Assembly (NCBI GenBank): GCA_012934845.2
Contig: WNNJ02003065.1
Span: forward strand, 1 to 64,000
Source of the DNA: Pomphorhynchus laevis
Taxonomy: Eukaryota; Acanthocephala; Palaeacanthocephala; Echinorhynchida; Pomphorhynchidae
DNA: 64,000 bases
Direction of reading: 5' to 3'
Shown here: one piece after another, positions 1 through 10,509 of the stretch
Position numbering within the stretch: position 1 is the first letter of the stretch
How the letters are laid out: each line of letters begins with the position of its first letter
Notes under the pieces: model-generated
The model's database searches: none
What the model was told of the DNA's origin: nothing
The model's input: only the letters and a program-made list of their open reading frames with translations
Program-made: the position numbers and the translations under genes

Positions 1-71
<71 letters not shown>

Positions 72-72
72 T
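1..72. repeat. (AT)n microsatellite
   Basis: An almost pure AT dinucleotide run opens the window and decays into TATTTATT. It is simple sequence and carries no gene. The fossil virus begins shortly to its right. Confidence 0.95.
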
Positions 73-206
73 TATTTATTTCTGAAGAGATACTACAATC
101 AACATATAAAGCTTATATATTTTCTCTCTGCTTATGCAGTTTTAGGTGTATCACTAAAAATGTAGATGTTGTAAAACGTTCCCTATTAAAGACATATGTA
201 AATAGA

Positions 207-971
207 ATGAAGACACTCTACAAAATAGAGTTCCACAATAGCCAATTGATCATCCCATTAATTGAAGATGACTGTCTTGCAAATTTTAAAACGGATATGC
301 AGGAAGGATCCACACCGACGAAGGTTGTCATCTCTTACTGTCTAAGATACCTTATGTCGGTTAATGCAAGTACTGCCAATATAGGTATACTGCGATATTG
401 TGTTTTGACACACACATCTATGGCAGGCTTGCAACTTTTAGGAATGGCTATGATGGCTTGTCACACTTTGAACATACCATCTCCTGCCTCTTTGTTTAGA
501 AAGATTGGTAAAGAGCAAACTGTAAAGTCAATTCTTAGATTGTTGAACTATTTTACCCTGTACATATCGAAAATCAGTCACTTACATGGTCAAGAATTGA
601 AGGATGAGACAGACATTAGGCTGACATTTAAGCGGGCGAAACTTCTTGATCAACAATACTATTCAGACATATCTTTAAAGAATAACTTGCATTTAGGATT
701 CCAACTCGCATCATTCAACTCTCCAGATCTTAAAACTGGCCAAGTTGTCATGGCAGCATTTGACAACCCGATATTAAGTGATGAAGTTAAAAGGCAGATT
801 TTTGCGGAAAGCAAAATGGTAGCACATATTCTAATGAACCAGATTGATTTGGATAAATGTTTGTCAGAATACATTGAGCTACAAAAACAAATGAAATTTA
901 AAGGCAACTTTAGAGAGGATGGAAAATTTATGATAGCAGAGGGATACAGATGCATTACAAAGCCTAATTAA
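207..971 (+). pseudogene. Nucleoprotein-like ORF of the fossil virus
   Basis: A 254-residue ORF is the first of the viral block and sits where mononegaviruses encode the RNA-coating nucleoprotein. It is mostly helical and basic, with a central segment rich in Leu, Met and Ala (about residues 60-100). I do not recognise a diagnostic motif; the call rests on gene order and on the L gene downstream. A viral-type junction signal follows at about 1112. It could be another 5'-proximal viral protein. Confidence 0.55.
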
Positions 972-1111
972 AGTTCCAGAAATGAGCGAAGACACGAAAT
1001 ATAATTTAAATAAAGAGCAATCTAGTATAATGAAAACAACCGATACCGACAAAGAAGATTATTACGATATTAATTTTCAGGATTTACAATAATTTTTTTA
1101 ATTTATCTTAA

Positions 1112-1133
1112 TATGTTATTAAAAAACCAATTA
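1112..1133 (+). promoter_or_regulatory. Virus gene-junction (end/start) signal, copy 1
   Basis: The string ATGTTATTAAAAAACCAAT ends one viral ORF region and precedes the next. The identical string recurs at about 2561. Short A-tract gene-end/gene-start signals between genes are a hallmark of Mononegavirales. It is a fossil signal here. Confidence 0.65.
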
Positions 1134-1289
1134 GTGCTTGGATGTTGTGAACTTACAGATCATCAATTTAAAAAGATTGAGAAAACCAAACAAACAACAA
1201 TCGTATTGAACCCTTTTTAAGAAAAAACTATTATTATATTTTCCATAACAAGGCCAATCATTGCGGTCGATTCCTCCACACTATCAAAA

Positions 1290-2430
1290 TTGATTTTGGG
1301 AGCTTTGCTCTTATTAATTATTCATTATAATATAACAACAATGAATAAAAGCCAGTCGCATAAGATAGGTAAGACGACATCTAAAGATATTAAATCATCA
1401 GCAGCTGAGTATGAGATGGACGACCATATCAAGGAAATGATTGAAGCAAATTACTTCGAAGACCAAGAGAAATCAACTAATGAACTAGCATCAAATGAAA
1501 CCAGCAATTGGCCACCAAAAAAAATATGAATTCCTTCGACAACCAGCACCGACTCATAATGATGTAACCTTACCTTCTAGTCCACTTTCATTAAGTCACT
1601 CTTTAGCAACTAGTTATAACATGGAAGCTCCTAAAACATTTTTACCGGATGATAGTAAAGTTCTAAGTATAATAAAGGAATTAACGTTTAATGATGCCAG
1701 AAAAATGGAGTTCTTCTTAATGACCGATTCCAGTATGAATGATATATCTGGTTGTTCTATAAGTAGGATCTTGGATATTTGCTCAATATCTTTAGACAAA
1801 GGATTTATAGAGAAAATCAAGAAAATGATTACAAAAACCAGATGTTCAAACATGTACTTGTGTGGAATCATAGATTCAGAATTGAACAAAGAAAAAACAG
1901 GTATGGAGAAATGTCTGGAATCTCAAAGAACTGAAATCGCTTCAATGACAGATGTGATCACGTCTGTAACTAAATCACTATCTCTCAGTTCAGAAAGGTT
2001 GCCTCTCCTATTTTCCACGGTGCCTAAGATTGTAGAATCATTAAATAATCAGTCAAAATTTAATGATATATTGTCCGCTAGGTTATCAGACTCGACTAAT
2101 GAAATGTTGGAAAGTCTAAAAAATATTTAGAGTTTAAAAAATAGTTTAAACAAAGTGGAAAATGATAAAAAATACGAATTGGCTAGTGACAGGTACACAA
2201 CATATAGTCATTCTATAGATATTAAAAATTCTTCTGATTTGATGCTAAATGTTATTGGATTTGAACGACTAGATGAGGATGATAACACATCCTTCTTGGC
2301 TCAAGTCCTAACAATAAAAGGAACAAAGATGATAGAAATACTTCCAGATCATATATTTGAAAACCAACAAAGGTGTGTTATCAATAATACTTTATTACTC
2401 ACTAGGTATACCTTTAAAAGAAGCTGTTAG
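1290..2430 (+). pseudogene. Phosphoprotein-position ORFs of the fossil virus
   Basis: ORFs here lie between two copies of the viral junction signal (about 1112 and 2560), in the place of the phosphoprotein/cofactor gene. The product is polar, acidic and Ser/Thr-rich with few aromatics, as expected for a phosphoprotein, but no motif is diagnostic. The likely natural start is near 1341, just after an AT-rich leader. Assignment is by position and composition only. Confidence 0.4.
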
Positions 2431-2559
2431 GATTTCAAGAGATGTCATTACTAATAGTCAATTATCTATAGTAATCTCTCTAATTTTGTTGGTGAAAAGT
2501 TTATGAAATCTGGAAAATATAATTAACAATGCAATTTATATATACATAAATACATACAT

Positions 2560-2580
2560 CATGTTATTAAAAAACCAATC
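2560..2580 (+). promoter_or_regulatory. Virus gene-junction signal, copy 2
   Basis: This is an exact second copy of the 19-base string seen near 1113, again between two ORFs of the viral block. The spacing of the two copies brackets the phosphoprotein-position gene. A third, looser A-rich junction lies at about 3755-3790, before L. Confidence 0.65.
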
Positions 2581-2669
2581 AATTCGACAAAAGTAAGCCA
2601 ACTAAACCAAAAACTATCGATCTTTCCATTGTGCTGTAAATAAAAATTAAAGATCAGATAATCTACATA

Positions 2670-2915
2670 ATGTCAAGATTCTATTCAATAAATTTCATCA
2701 TTAAAATTACAAAATTATATGACTATCATGATAGAAGTGATTTTTTGAATGAAATCTCTTTAGATTATATAAATACTGTGAAAATATTAACCGACCATTT
2801 GAAATTGAGCAAAGATACAGCAACAGATTTTATTTATTTGATTACTATAGATCTAATCGATTTCTTGAGACTCCAGTTAAAAGACATGACATCAATTAAA
2901 AATAATGATTTTTAA
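2670..2915 (+). pseudogene. Small ORF of the fossil virus, function unknown
   Basis: An 81-residue ORF starts about 90 bases after the second junction signal, so it is the next gene of the viral block. It is rich in Ile, Leu and Asp with no recognisable domain. By position it could be a matrix-like or accessory protein. A palindromic stretch and non-coding AT-rich sequence follow. Confidence 0.35.
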
Positions 2916-4051
2916 TAATCATTATTATTAAATGATAAACTTTGCATACCTTTTAGAAATATAAATGTTTATTTTGTTTGTGAAACAGAAATTTTAGTCA
3001 AACATTATTTAAAAAACGCGTTTTGAATTCTTCTTAATCAACAAACGCCAGAGATTATAGAAAAACTGATAAATCCAAAAAGTAATCAATCAAATCATAT
3101 TTAAAAATTGATTTTTCACTCATTTTTGACTAATATTTAATTAGTGAAGAGTAAAATGGCAATTTATATTAAAAGTCAAAGTTTTTATTAAAGTCCCATT
3201 TGATCAAATGTGACTTTAATAAATCAATAATCTCGAATTTAACTATTTAAATATTACATGAAGATTATGTGATTACGTAGCGATAGACACTCGGTACAAG
3301 TGTCTATCGGTACAAGTGTCTAAACCTTGTAGAGGTTTTTTCAAAGAAGAAAAAACACAATATTGAGAAGAAAGTAAAAAGAAACTCCACTAAAGACAAA
3401 GGTGATAGTAAAATTAAAAAAGCAATAACACCAGTGATAGATGTAACACACACTGCATCATTTATGATTAGGCTAAATGAAAGTGATCTTTTACTACGTA
3501 TAAATTAAGAAATGAATTAGCTTTTGAACATCCTCCAATATCATATTTTAGATCTATAAGCCATATACTGTTTAGAACTAATGCGAGACTTGAATCGAAT
3601 TTTGAACATCTTGAATTGCAAGTCCTATTTCAATTCTATCGATATAAGAGATAATAAGTTGTGGAAGAAGATCAGAGATCTTGGTGATTAAAGTAAAGAA
3701 TAAAATTTATTTTTAATATATATATTTTGAACCAAGAACCTAATATAATTAGGTTCAATATTATTAGAAAAAAACTATAAAGAAAATGTTATCTACAACA
3801 ACAATAAGTAGAGAAAACCAATAAGAACCCAATAAAAACGATAAACTAACCAATACCAATTTCAACACATCATAGATCTTTAAGATTATAGATCTTTAAG
3901 ATTTGTCAACTACAATAATAATCTATTGTAGTTGTAGGAAAATTATAGGAAAAATATTGTCATCATTATCTGGAAATAGAGTCAAATTCAATACAACAGA
4001 TAAGAAAATTGATTTATATTTGTCTGCTTCATCTGAAATGACATATCAAAA
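2916..4051 (+). other. Decayed part of the viral block between small ORF and L
   Basis: No ORF above about 60 residues is evident. Remnants of coding sequence appear around 3330-3690, and another A-rich junction-like string lies at about 3755-3790 ahead of L. Two clear inverted repeats lie here: 3281-3291 with 3299-3309 (11 bp, perfect) and a near-perfect 38-base palindrome at 3185-3222. The interval is too short for a normal glycoprotein gene. Confidence 0.45.
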
Positions 4052-5645
4052 ATGAATTGTTTTGCCTTAAAGTTAGATGACAAAAAAACAATCATGTCTT
4101 CTTTATTATCAAGTACAGAATGGAATAATCTAAATTCTTTAAGACAGTTATTAACTGATATAGTGACATCAACAGCTTTTAATATTCAATCATCGCCAAA
4201 CCAAAATATCAAAAAAATAGTGAAAAACAAGATTATAAGTAAAAAAATAGAAACAAATACCAATCAGTTAAAAATAACGTTAATACATGATTTGTCCTCT
4301 ATAATATATCTTGACAAGATATCTGTATTATCAAGAGATTATTTGCTCATGTTTAATGATATAATATCTGAACGACTCAATATAATTCAATGCTGTGTTA
4401 TCAATCAAACAATATTACAATTTAAATGGTATCCGGAAACTAGTCTGATCGTTAATTTAATGTATCCTTTCGATCTGTTGTTAAGTTTAATAGGTGAGAG
4501 GGCTTATGATGTAATAAAATCTTGGGAATCATTAATTATGGATCGAATATTGAGTACAGAAAACTCTGAGATATTAGATTCTTCAGCATATGAAAAAAGC
4601 AACCAGATTAGCATAATCAAAGATATAGATAATAACAATCTCCTATCAAGATCAGAAAAAATGAAATGCATAGAGATAATAGATGATATATACGATCTAC
4701 TATTAACTATTAAAGATCCTTGTATATTATCACAAACTCATGGTATGTACAGAATATGGGGTCATCCTGGTATAGACGCTAAAGAAGGATCTAAAAAGGT
4801 CAAAGAATTGGGGACTAATAATAAAATTATATGTCCTCACACAATAATGTTGACAACCTGTTTATTTAAAGAAACTATTGTCATTAACTACCACAAAGAA
4901 CGCCATAGATATCCCAACTTATGCTTTATAGGATCAGATTGCTCTTATATCAAAAAATGTATATCTGACTGTAAGCCAATATTTATGTTACACATAAAAA
5001 TTACCATTTGTTTCAATGGGAAACTGTAGAAGGTCTTAAAACATTTAACATTCCTACTATTTTAGATTTGAATCTATTAATGTCTGATAAATCATTATCA
5101 CCTAATTTGAAAGAATTAGAAAGAAACAAAAAAGACAATAGAGGAATGGGATTATCTGAAGATAGAAGAGTGATCGTTAAATGGTTAAAAACCAACTTTT
5201 CTGATGTGACAACATTCCTACAAATGATTAATGACTACGGTATTGACAAAAATGAACTAGTTATCGGGCTAAGCCCTAAAGAACGCGAAGTGAAGCCTAT
5301 ACCTCGAATGTTTGCAGTAACTAGTATGCCTATTAGATCTTATGTAGTTATAACAGAGGAAATGATAGCAACAGATTTCCTTCCTTTATTCCCAGAGATT
5401 ACTATGAAAGATGATTTACAAAAACTGACTGAGAGAATGATATCTGCTACAGCGAGTGAAAAGAGAACATTAGGATCAATAAATACAAAGGTGTCCTACA
5501 AAATATTTTATGAGTATAGATTTTCAGAAATGAAACTCCAATATGAGAGATGATTTGGTGCATGATTGTTTCTTATTCATGGATCAACTCTATGGATTTG
5601 ATAAACTAACTTCCAGAACTCATGAAATTTTCTCTAATTCAATTA
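4052..5645 (+). pseudogene. Viral L polymerase, amino-terminal and pre-palm blocks
   Basis: ORFs at 4052-5029 and 5008-5553 carry sequence typical of Mononegavirales L, the RNA-dependent RNA polymerase. YRIWGHPGID is the conserved GHP motif of L block I-II. SPKEREVKPIPRMFAVTS is the conserved KERE region ahead of the palm. The block runs into the left end of the Tc1/mariner element at 5648. It is a fossil and is treated as one interrupted block. Confidence 0.88.
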
Positions 5646-5650
5646 TACAG

Positions 5651-5880
5651 GGGTTCTCATTTTTATAGACACCTTTTCTTATTTTTATAGACACCTTTTT
5701 GCATTTTTATAGACACCTTTTCTCATTTTTATAGACACCTTTTCTCATTTTTATAGACACCTTTTCTCATTTTTATAGACACCTTTTCTCATTTTTATAG
5801 ACACCTTTTTGCATTTTTATAGACACCTTTTCTCATTTTTATAGACACCTTTTCTCATCTTTAAAGACACCTTTTCTCAA
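5651..5880 (+). repeat. 22-bp tandem array at left end of the Tc1/mariner element
   Basis: About ten copies of a 22-base unit with core TTTTTATAGACACC lie in direct tandem, the first being the terminal repeat itself. Two sub-types alternate (TTTTCTC and TTTTTGC linkers). They are probably repeated transposase binding sites. Confidence 0.93.
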
Positions 5881-5910
5881 AAATAAGAAATATTTTTTAA
5901 GCCCTTAATT

Positions 5911-6981
5911 ATGTTTTCCGAAGACGAACAAAGAACAAATGTCAATGAAGAAGGTGAAAGAACTACGTACATACGCAAGACACGTCAGATGATTACGAAG
6001 ACAATGGTTGAATATTTTAAAGGATTGCTAAGTGGCGAGTTTAAAATGAAACAACTACCTGACTTGCTTAACTTATCTAAGAGCACAGTACATAGAATGT
6101 ACAAAAGATATCTTACAGGTGAATTTAACGATCTCTCCACATTTAAATCATCAGCAGAAAAGAAAATTATGGCTATAAAGGATTATTCTTTCGAAAAGAA
6201 TATAATAGCACTAGAGATTGCTTCCAATCCTGTAATAACTCTTGCGTCTATAAAAGATAAGCTTGATACTTACAACCCTACTGTATCTTATTCCGTATCA
6301 ACAGTTTCCAGAATAATTAAAGATAAAATGAATTACACCAGGAAAACACTTACATTGGTACCAATCAATAGAAACAGCAACGAAAATAAAGTTGTAAGGG
6401 CTCTTTATGCTACACAACTACAGATTATCAATGACGAACAACTGATTTTCCTCGACGAATCGGGATTTAATCTCCACATGCACCAAAACTTAGGATACTC
6501 TCCAAGGAATACTAAGAGTTATATCAGCGTTCCTAATTCAAAAGGTGTAAACGTTTCACTTTTATGTGCAATAACTACAGGAGGTGTCCTTGCATATGAA
6601 TTGAAAGTAGGAAGTTTCAAATCTTCAGATTTATTATCTTTTATAAATAACAAGCTTCCATCTTTAGATCCCCTTCAAAGAAAGTTTATTGTTATGGATA
6701 ATGCTTCCATACATAAGACAGCAGAAGTTAGTGAAGCATTTGCCAGAAAAAATTATATACTAAAATTTTTGCCTCCGTATTCTCCTCAGTTGAATCCAAT
6801 AGAAGAATTGTTTTCATGCTTGAAGGCACATGTAAAGAGAAAAGAAAGGTCTACAACGGTTTCTGGGCTTATAGTCACTGTTGAAGAGACTTTACAAGAA
6901 GTGGATTTCATAACTGTTGGTTATTTCCGTGATATGAGAAGATGGATTGTTAAAGCATTGGCAAAAGTAGACTTTATCTGA
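5911..6981 (+). CDS. Tc1/mariner (DD34E) transposase, intact ORF
   Basis: This 356-residue protein would cut and paste the surrounding element by acting on its inverted ends. An amino-terminal helix-turn-helix lies near residues 45-70 (LPDLLNLSKSTVHRMYKRYL), and a second DNA-binding helical segment near 95-140. The catalytic triad is visible: D182 in FLDESGFN, D263 in VMDNASIH and E298 in LNPIEELFSC. D263 and E298 are 34 residues apart, giving the DD34E spacing of Tc1 and IS630 relatives. SPQLNPIEELF is the usual motif around the last acid. The length is normal for the family and no internal stop is seen. The start at 5911 is the first in-frame Met after the left repeat array. Activity is inferred, not shown. 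Confidence 0.93.
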   Translation: MFSEDEQRTNVNEEGERTTYIRKTRQMITKTMVEYFKGLLSGEFKMKQLPDLLNLSKSTVHRMYKRYLTGEFNDLSTFKSSAEKKIMAIKDYSFEKNIIALEIASNPVITLASIKDKLDTYNPTVSYSVSTVSRIIKDKMNYTRKTLTLVPINRNSNENKVVRALYATQLQIINDEQLIFLDESGFNLHMHQNLGYSPRNTKSYISVPNSKGVNVSLLCAITTGGVLAYELKVGSFKSSDLLSFINNKLPSLDPLQRKFIVMDNASIHKTAEVSEAFARKNYILKFLPPYSPQLNPIEELFSCLKAHVKRKERSTTVSGLIVTVEETLQEVDFITVGYFRDMRRWIVKALAKVDFI

Positions 6982-7040
6982 TCAATAAATATGTTTTATT
7001 TTTTATTTATATTATGAAATTTGACCTGTTTTTTACAAAC

Positions 7041-7220
7041 GGTGTCTATAAAAATGCAAAAAGGTGTCTACAAAAATGAGAAAAGGTGTCTATAAAAATG
7101 AGAAAAGGTGTCTATAAAAATGAGAAAAAGTGTCTATAAAAATGCAAAAAGGTGTCTATAAAAATGAGAAAAGGTGTCTATAAAAATGAGAAAAGGTGTC
7201 TATAAAAATGAGAACCCCTG
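7041..7220 (-). repeat. 22-bp tandem array at right end of the Tc1/mariner element
   Basis: About eight copies of the same 22-base unit lie in opposite orientation (core GGTGTCTATAAAAATG), ending at the right tip. The two linker sub-types of the left array recur here. The left and right arrays therefore form very long composite inverted ends. Confidence 0.93.
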
Positions 7221-8190
7221 TATACACGGCAGATTCTGACTATCTACCAGATTGGGACTTCCAATGTCATACTCCTATTCTGAATGATTTCACCTGGACA
7301 GATCAAAAAGGTGGATTTGAAGGACTAAGACAAAAAGGGTGGACTGCTATTACTGTGTCAGCAATCAAATTAGCGAGCTTAAAAACTAATACAAAGATTT
7401 CAATACTTGGACAACGAGACAATCAGCTTCTTAGAATCAAGATAAATACAACAGCAGTAAGTGCTAAAGATTTGAAAGATCATTGTGTAAATCAAATAGA
7501 GAGATTTAGAACTGAATTAGACAGTGTATTCTCTAGGATAGGATTGCCATTAAAAATGGAAGAAACATGGGTTAGTGAAGCGACCTTTAGTCATGGAAAG
7601 TTTATGATATTTAGGGGAAGTGCTCTCCCAACATCTTTAAAAAGAGCAAGTTCATTTCGACCATATTCCTCTGAAAACATTCCAACCCTAGATAATTCCA
7701 TATCGACTATTTCAGCTAACGGAATGTCTATGTCAATGAATGATCTAACCGCTGATATGGCACTGATAAGTACAATACTCGAAACCGCTTTTTGTTTTTC
7801 TTACCACTTGAAAAACTCTCTTCTACTAGGTAGAGGATTAGAGCATGCTTTTCCTAATGTGATAAAAAATCTTGAATGGCATGACTTCAAAAAACATGAT
7901 TTTAATAGTTACAATGGTAGAATAATGCTCCTTAGATTATTGATGATATGTGGAGGGATATTGGGAGGTTATCCTGTCTCTTGTCCCTTACACTTCATTG
8001 TTAGAGGGTTCCCAGATCCCTTAACAGAATGGCTAGTATTTCTCAAGAACTTGTGTAATGTTAATCATAGCAGTTATTTATTGTCTTTTATTAACAATAT
8101 AATAAACATAGACACAGCCAAACCTGATAGTTATTTAGGGTTAATCTCTGAACCTCTAAGCTTAAATATTTTGAACAATTCTAGACCAGA
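7221..8190 (+). pseudogene. Viral L polymerase, palm and following blocks
   Basis: Right of the Tc1/mariner element the same strand encodes further L sequence. It includes the conserved GGFEGLRQKGWT block and the palm region after it, then a GK...LPTSLKRASS block and a GGYPVSCPLHF-type stretch that follow the palm in this order in Mononegavirales L. The L sequence stops at about 8190, where PLE reverse transcriptase begins. This is part of the same fossil. Confidence 0.88.
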
Positions 8191-8607
8191 GGGTCTTATG
8201 GAGGAAAGGTGGCTTGAATGCTCAGCAATACAGCCAATAATGTTTTGCCGCTACATCGAGGATATATTCTTCTTCTGGCCTGACACAGTAGAATGTCCCG
8301 AGATATTTAAGTCTCAAACATCAGTCATGGAAAATATAAAATTGAATTTTGTTCAGGACAAAATGTCGATCAACTACCTGGACATATTGATTTTTCAAAG
8401 AGGTTTAAGTTTTCAAACTACTGTGTATAGGAAGAAAGAGTTAATACCCCTTCACATTCGGGCAAAAATTGCCATCCACACTCCATCAAACGAAATATCA
8501 TTTTTAACGAAGGATTACGAGCTCGGAGAATATGCTCACAAAGAGATCTTATAGATCATCTATCGACGATTGAGAGCGAATTTAAAGAAATAGGATACCC
8601 TCCACGT

Positions 8608-9300
8608 ATGATAAGAAAGCAGTTAACAGCGGTTAGGAAATTGCAAAGGCAAAATACGTTAAGGAAAATAAACCAAATAACATCATACAATGAGTCAATC
8701 GTGTATATAGCCTACCATCCAATGCTTGATCGTATTCGACAAAATATTAATAAGACCATTAAAGAAATGTCAGTATTTAATGTAAAGGTCGGTGTCAGAT
8801 TTAAAATGGAAAAATCAATAGGGAAATTTCTGACTGCAAATAGAGCATCGAATATAAAAGAAAATGCATGTAGTAGCTGCAATGACAAACGCTGCGAAAC
8901 GTGCCCGGTTATAACAAATTGCAATGCAATAAAAAGCAGTGTTACTGGAGGCATTGTTCATGTAAAAGCGAAATGTAACTGCAAAACTAGGGGTATAACA
9001 TATGTTGGAACATGCAAGTTGTGCAACAAACAATATGTAGGTCAATCAAGATTAAATTTAGCTCGAAGATTAAACGTAAGACGTTCACATTTTCGAGCAG
9101 GAAATCCTACAGACGGTGCCGTACGGCATGCACTAGAACACAATATGATCGACTGCATGCACTACGTGACAGTCCACAGCAATGAAAATGAAGAACGTCG
9201 TCGACTTATGCTGGAAAACAAACTAATAGGAAGGCTACACACAGAGTCAGATTTAGGGTGTAATCCAGATCACATGTATGGTGATCCAGGTGTAATGTAG
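8608..9300 (+). pseudogene. PLE-1 connector and GIY-YIG endonuclease domain
   Basis: This 230-residue ORF is the carboxy-terminal half of a PLE polyprotein. Residues about 1-85 form the basic connector. Residues about 88-130 hold a cysteine-rich knuckle (CSSCNDKRCETC, then CNC). Residues about 130-215 are the GIY-YIG nuclease: GITYVGTC for the GIY strand, KQYVGQSR for the YIG strand, then an Arg helix and RHALEHN. This domain nicks target DNA during insertion. The GIY triplet is the divergent form common in PLEs. The frame is open, but the RT before it is incomplete. Confidence 0.9.
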
Positions 9301-9392
9301 TCACAATCTGCATTTATAAATTATCTTAATTTTAATTCCCATTGTTCACAATATTTGTAAAACTCAAATTAAGACGATGAATTTGTATTTTT

Positions 9393-9427
9393 AGATTGAT
9401 ACAGCTCCATAAAGGAGCGAAACGTCT
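9393..9427 (+). ncRNA. Hammerhead-ribozyme-like core in PLE-1 tail
   Basis: GATTGATACA is followed by a stem GCTCC/GGAGC (9404-9408 with 9414-9418) and then GAAACGTC. This resembles the CUGAUGA-stem II-GAAA core of the small hammerhead ribozymes known from PLE terminal repeats. The first box is degenerate, so catalysis is doubtful. Confidence 0.5.
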
Positions 9428-10140
9428 TATAATCCTGTTTTTGCTCTATTGACTCGTTATTCTACTATTATGCAATATATAGCCGAATCGTTTTACGATC
9501 CAAGGATTTGTAAACTAGACGTAGATTTTGAGGAAACCATCCGTAATTTAACATCATCTCTAATAGACAGGAGATATACACGCCGTCAAATATACAATGA
9601 CGTAAAACACGTACGTAGATTGGGTCAAAAACAGGCTTTAGAGATTACAAAAAAAAGACAAATTCAATCCAGAAATAATTCTACCGTACCACCACAAATT
9701 AAAAAATCTGAGAAAGGACATAAAAAGTATTAAAGAATCCATTACAAGAGATTTAGATATAGAAAAGGAAATCAATGAAAGAAAAGTAGTTTTGAAACCT
9801 ACAAATAAACTAAAATCCATGCTGGTCAAGTCTCATCTATCTACATCTAACCATGTGAGTCGTAAGAATACCTGTCAACCTTGTAAAAAACCACGTTGTA
9901 AAACATGTGAAAGTGTTCCAATTGTAGATATGTATGAAAGTACATACAAAAATAAACACTACAAGTTAAACAGTACAACAAGCTGTTACATATCATATAT
10001 GTTGCAACGTGTAAATAAATAAATAAAGACTTTATTAAATACACCAAAATAAAGCATGCAATAATAAAAAAAGGTAGGTCATAACCAACTCAGAAAAAAT
10101 GACAGAACTTTCCTTCGTTTTTTCATCTTCCCTTTCTCTT

Positions 10141-10440
10141 TCATGGCCTCAGGTCCAGAGGGATCTGAGCCCCCAACCGAGCCAACACGCCGCCTTCCGA
10201 CTGAATCACCGGCGGTCTTTCACCCTCCCCCCCCCGAAAAATCCAATCGGCGCAGACTATGCTTGGTAAACGAGAGACGAGGAGCTTAAGAAACCTTAGC
10301 CTTTGCTCTGGAGGAGGTCCTCTTGAGAAGACTAGTCCCGAGATAGCCCAGGTACCCCAAAGGCGCACGAATTCCACTGAAGGACATTCAGTGAAAAAGG
10401 CTCACGAGTACTCTGCATTGTGATGGATTAGTTAGATGGG
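10141..10440 (-). pseudogene. Region C-terminal to ORF1 knuckles, conserved with 61108-61330
   Basis: A 78-residue minus-strand ORF (10141-10377) carries FVRLWGTWAISGLVFSRG and RLRFLKLLVSRLPSIV. A plus-strand copy near 61108 encodes GGTWSISELV followed by a matching LRYLKILVLRLPTIV. Similarity at the protein level in two diverged copies suggests this was coding sequence of the LINE family, perhaps the ORF1 carboxy terminus. I do not recognise the domain. Confidence 0.45.
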
Positions 10441-10456
10441 GGATTGCCTACCTAGA

Positions 10457-10500
10457 CAGAGCTAGGTGCAGGAAGGTTACCCTTCCTGCACCTAGCTCTG
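10457..10500. repeat. Perfect 20-bp inverted repeat with 4-base loop
   Basis: CAGAGCTAGGTGCAGGAAGG (10457-10476) is followed by TTAC and its exact reverse complement (10481-10500). It lies inside the ORF1-only element and could form a cruciform or RNA hairpin. Confidence 0.95.
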
Positions 10501-10509
10501 TGCACATTT

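Larger units (their letters stand above)
5648..7220 (+). mobile_element. Tc1/mariner-type DNA transposon, looks complete
   Basis: The element starts CAGGGGTTCTCATTTTTATA and ends with its inverted complement. It is flanked on both sides by TA (5646-5647 and 7221-7222), the target duplicated by the Tc1/mariner/IS630 group. One 356-residue transposase ORF fills the middle. Both ends carry tandem 22-bp repeats in mirror orientation, unlike the short simple ends of most family members. It lies inside the viral L fossil, so it arrived later. The intact ORF and nearly identical end repeats suggest a fairly young copy. Confidence 0.95.
100..8190 (+). other. Fossil negative-strand RNA virus (Mononegavirales), multi-gene
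   Basis: Several consecutive plus-strand ORFs match the order of a non-segmented negative-strand RNA virus: a nucleoprotein-like ORF first, phosphoprotein-position ORFs next, small ORFs, then the large polymerase L. L is recognisable from family-wide sequence. Near-identical AT-rich gene-junction strings recur between the ORFs, so intergenic sequence was copied along with the genes. The family is not resolved; no glycoprotein-sized ORF lies between the small ORFs and L. The copy is broken, with roughly five to ten breaks besides the insertions. A Tc1/mariner element sits inside L and a PLE abuts its right end, so it predates both if those are insertions. Confidence 0.85.
8193..9440 (+). mobile_element. 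Penelope-like element copy 1 (PLE-1), 5'-truncated
   Basis: The sequence right of the viral fossil encodes the carboxy-terminal part of a PLE reverse transcriptase: CRYIEDIFFFWP is the YxDD box and INYLDILIF follows as in PLEs. A connector and a GIY-YIG endonuclease at 8608-9300 come next, then a 3' tail with a hammerhead-like core at 9393-9427. Upstream RT motifs are missing, so the copy is 5'-truncated, as is usual for PLE insertions. The reading frame shifts between the RT end (8554) and the endonuclease ORF (8608). Confidence 0.9.
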
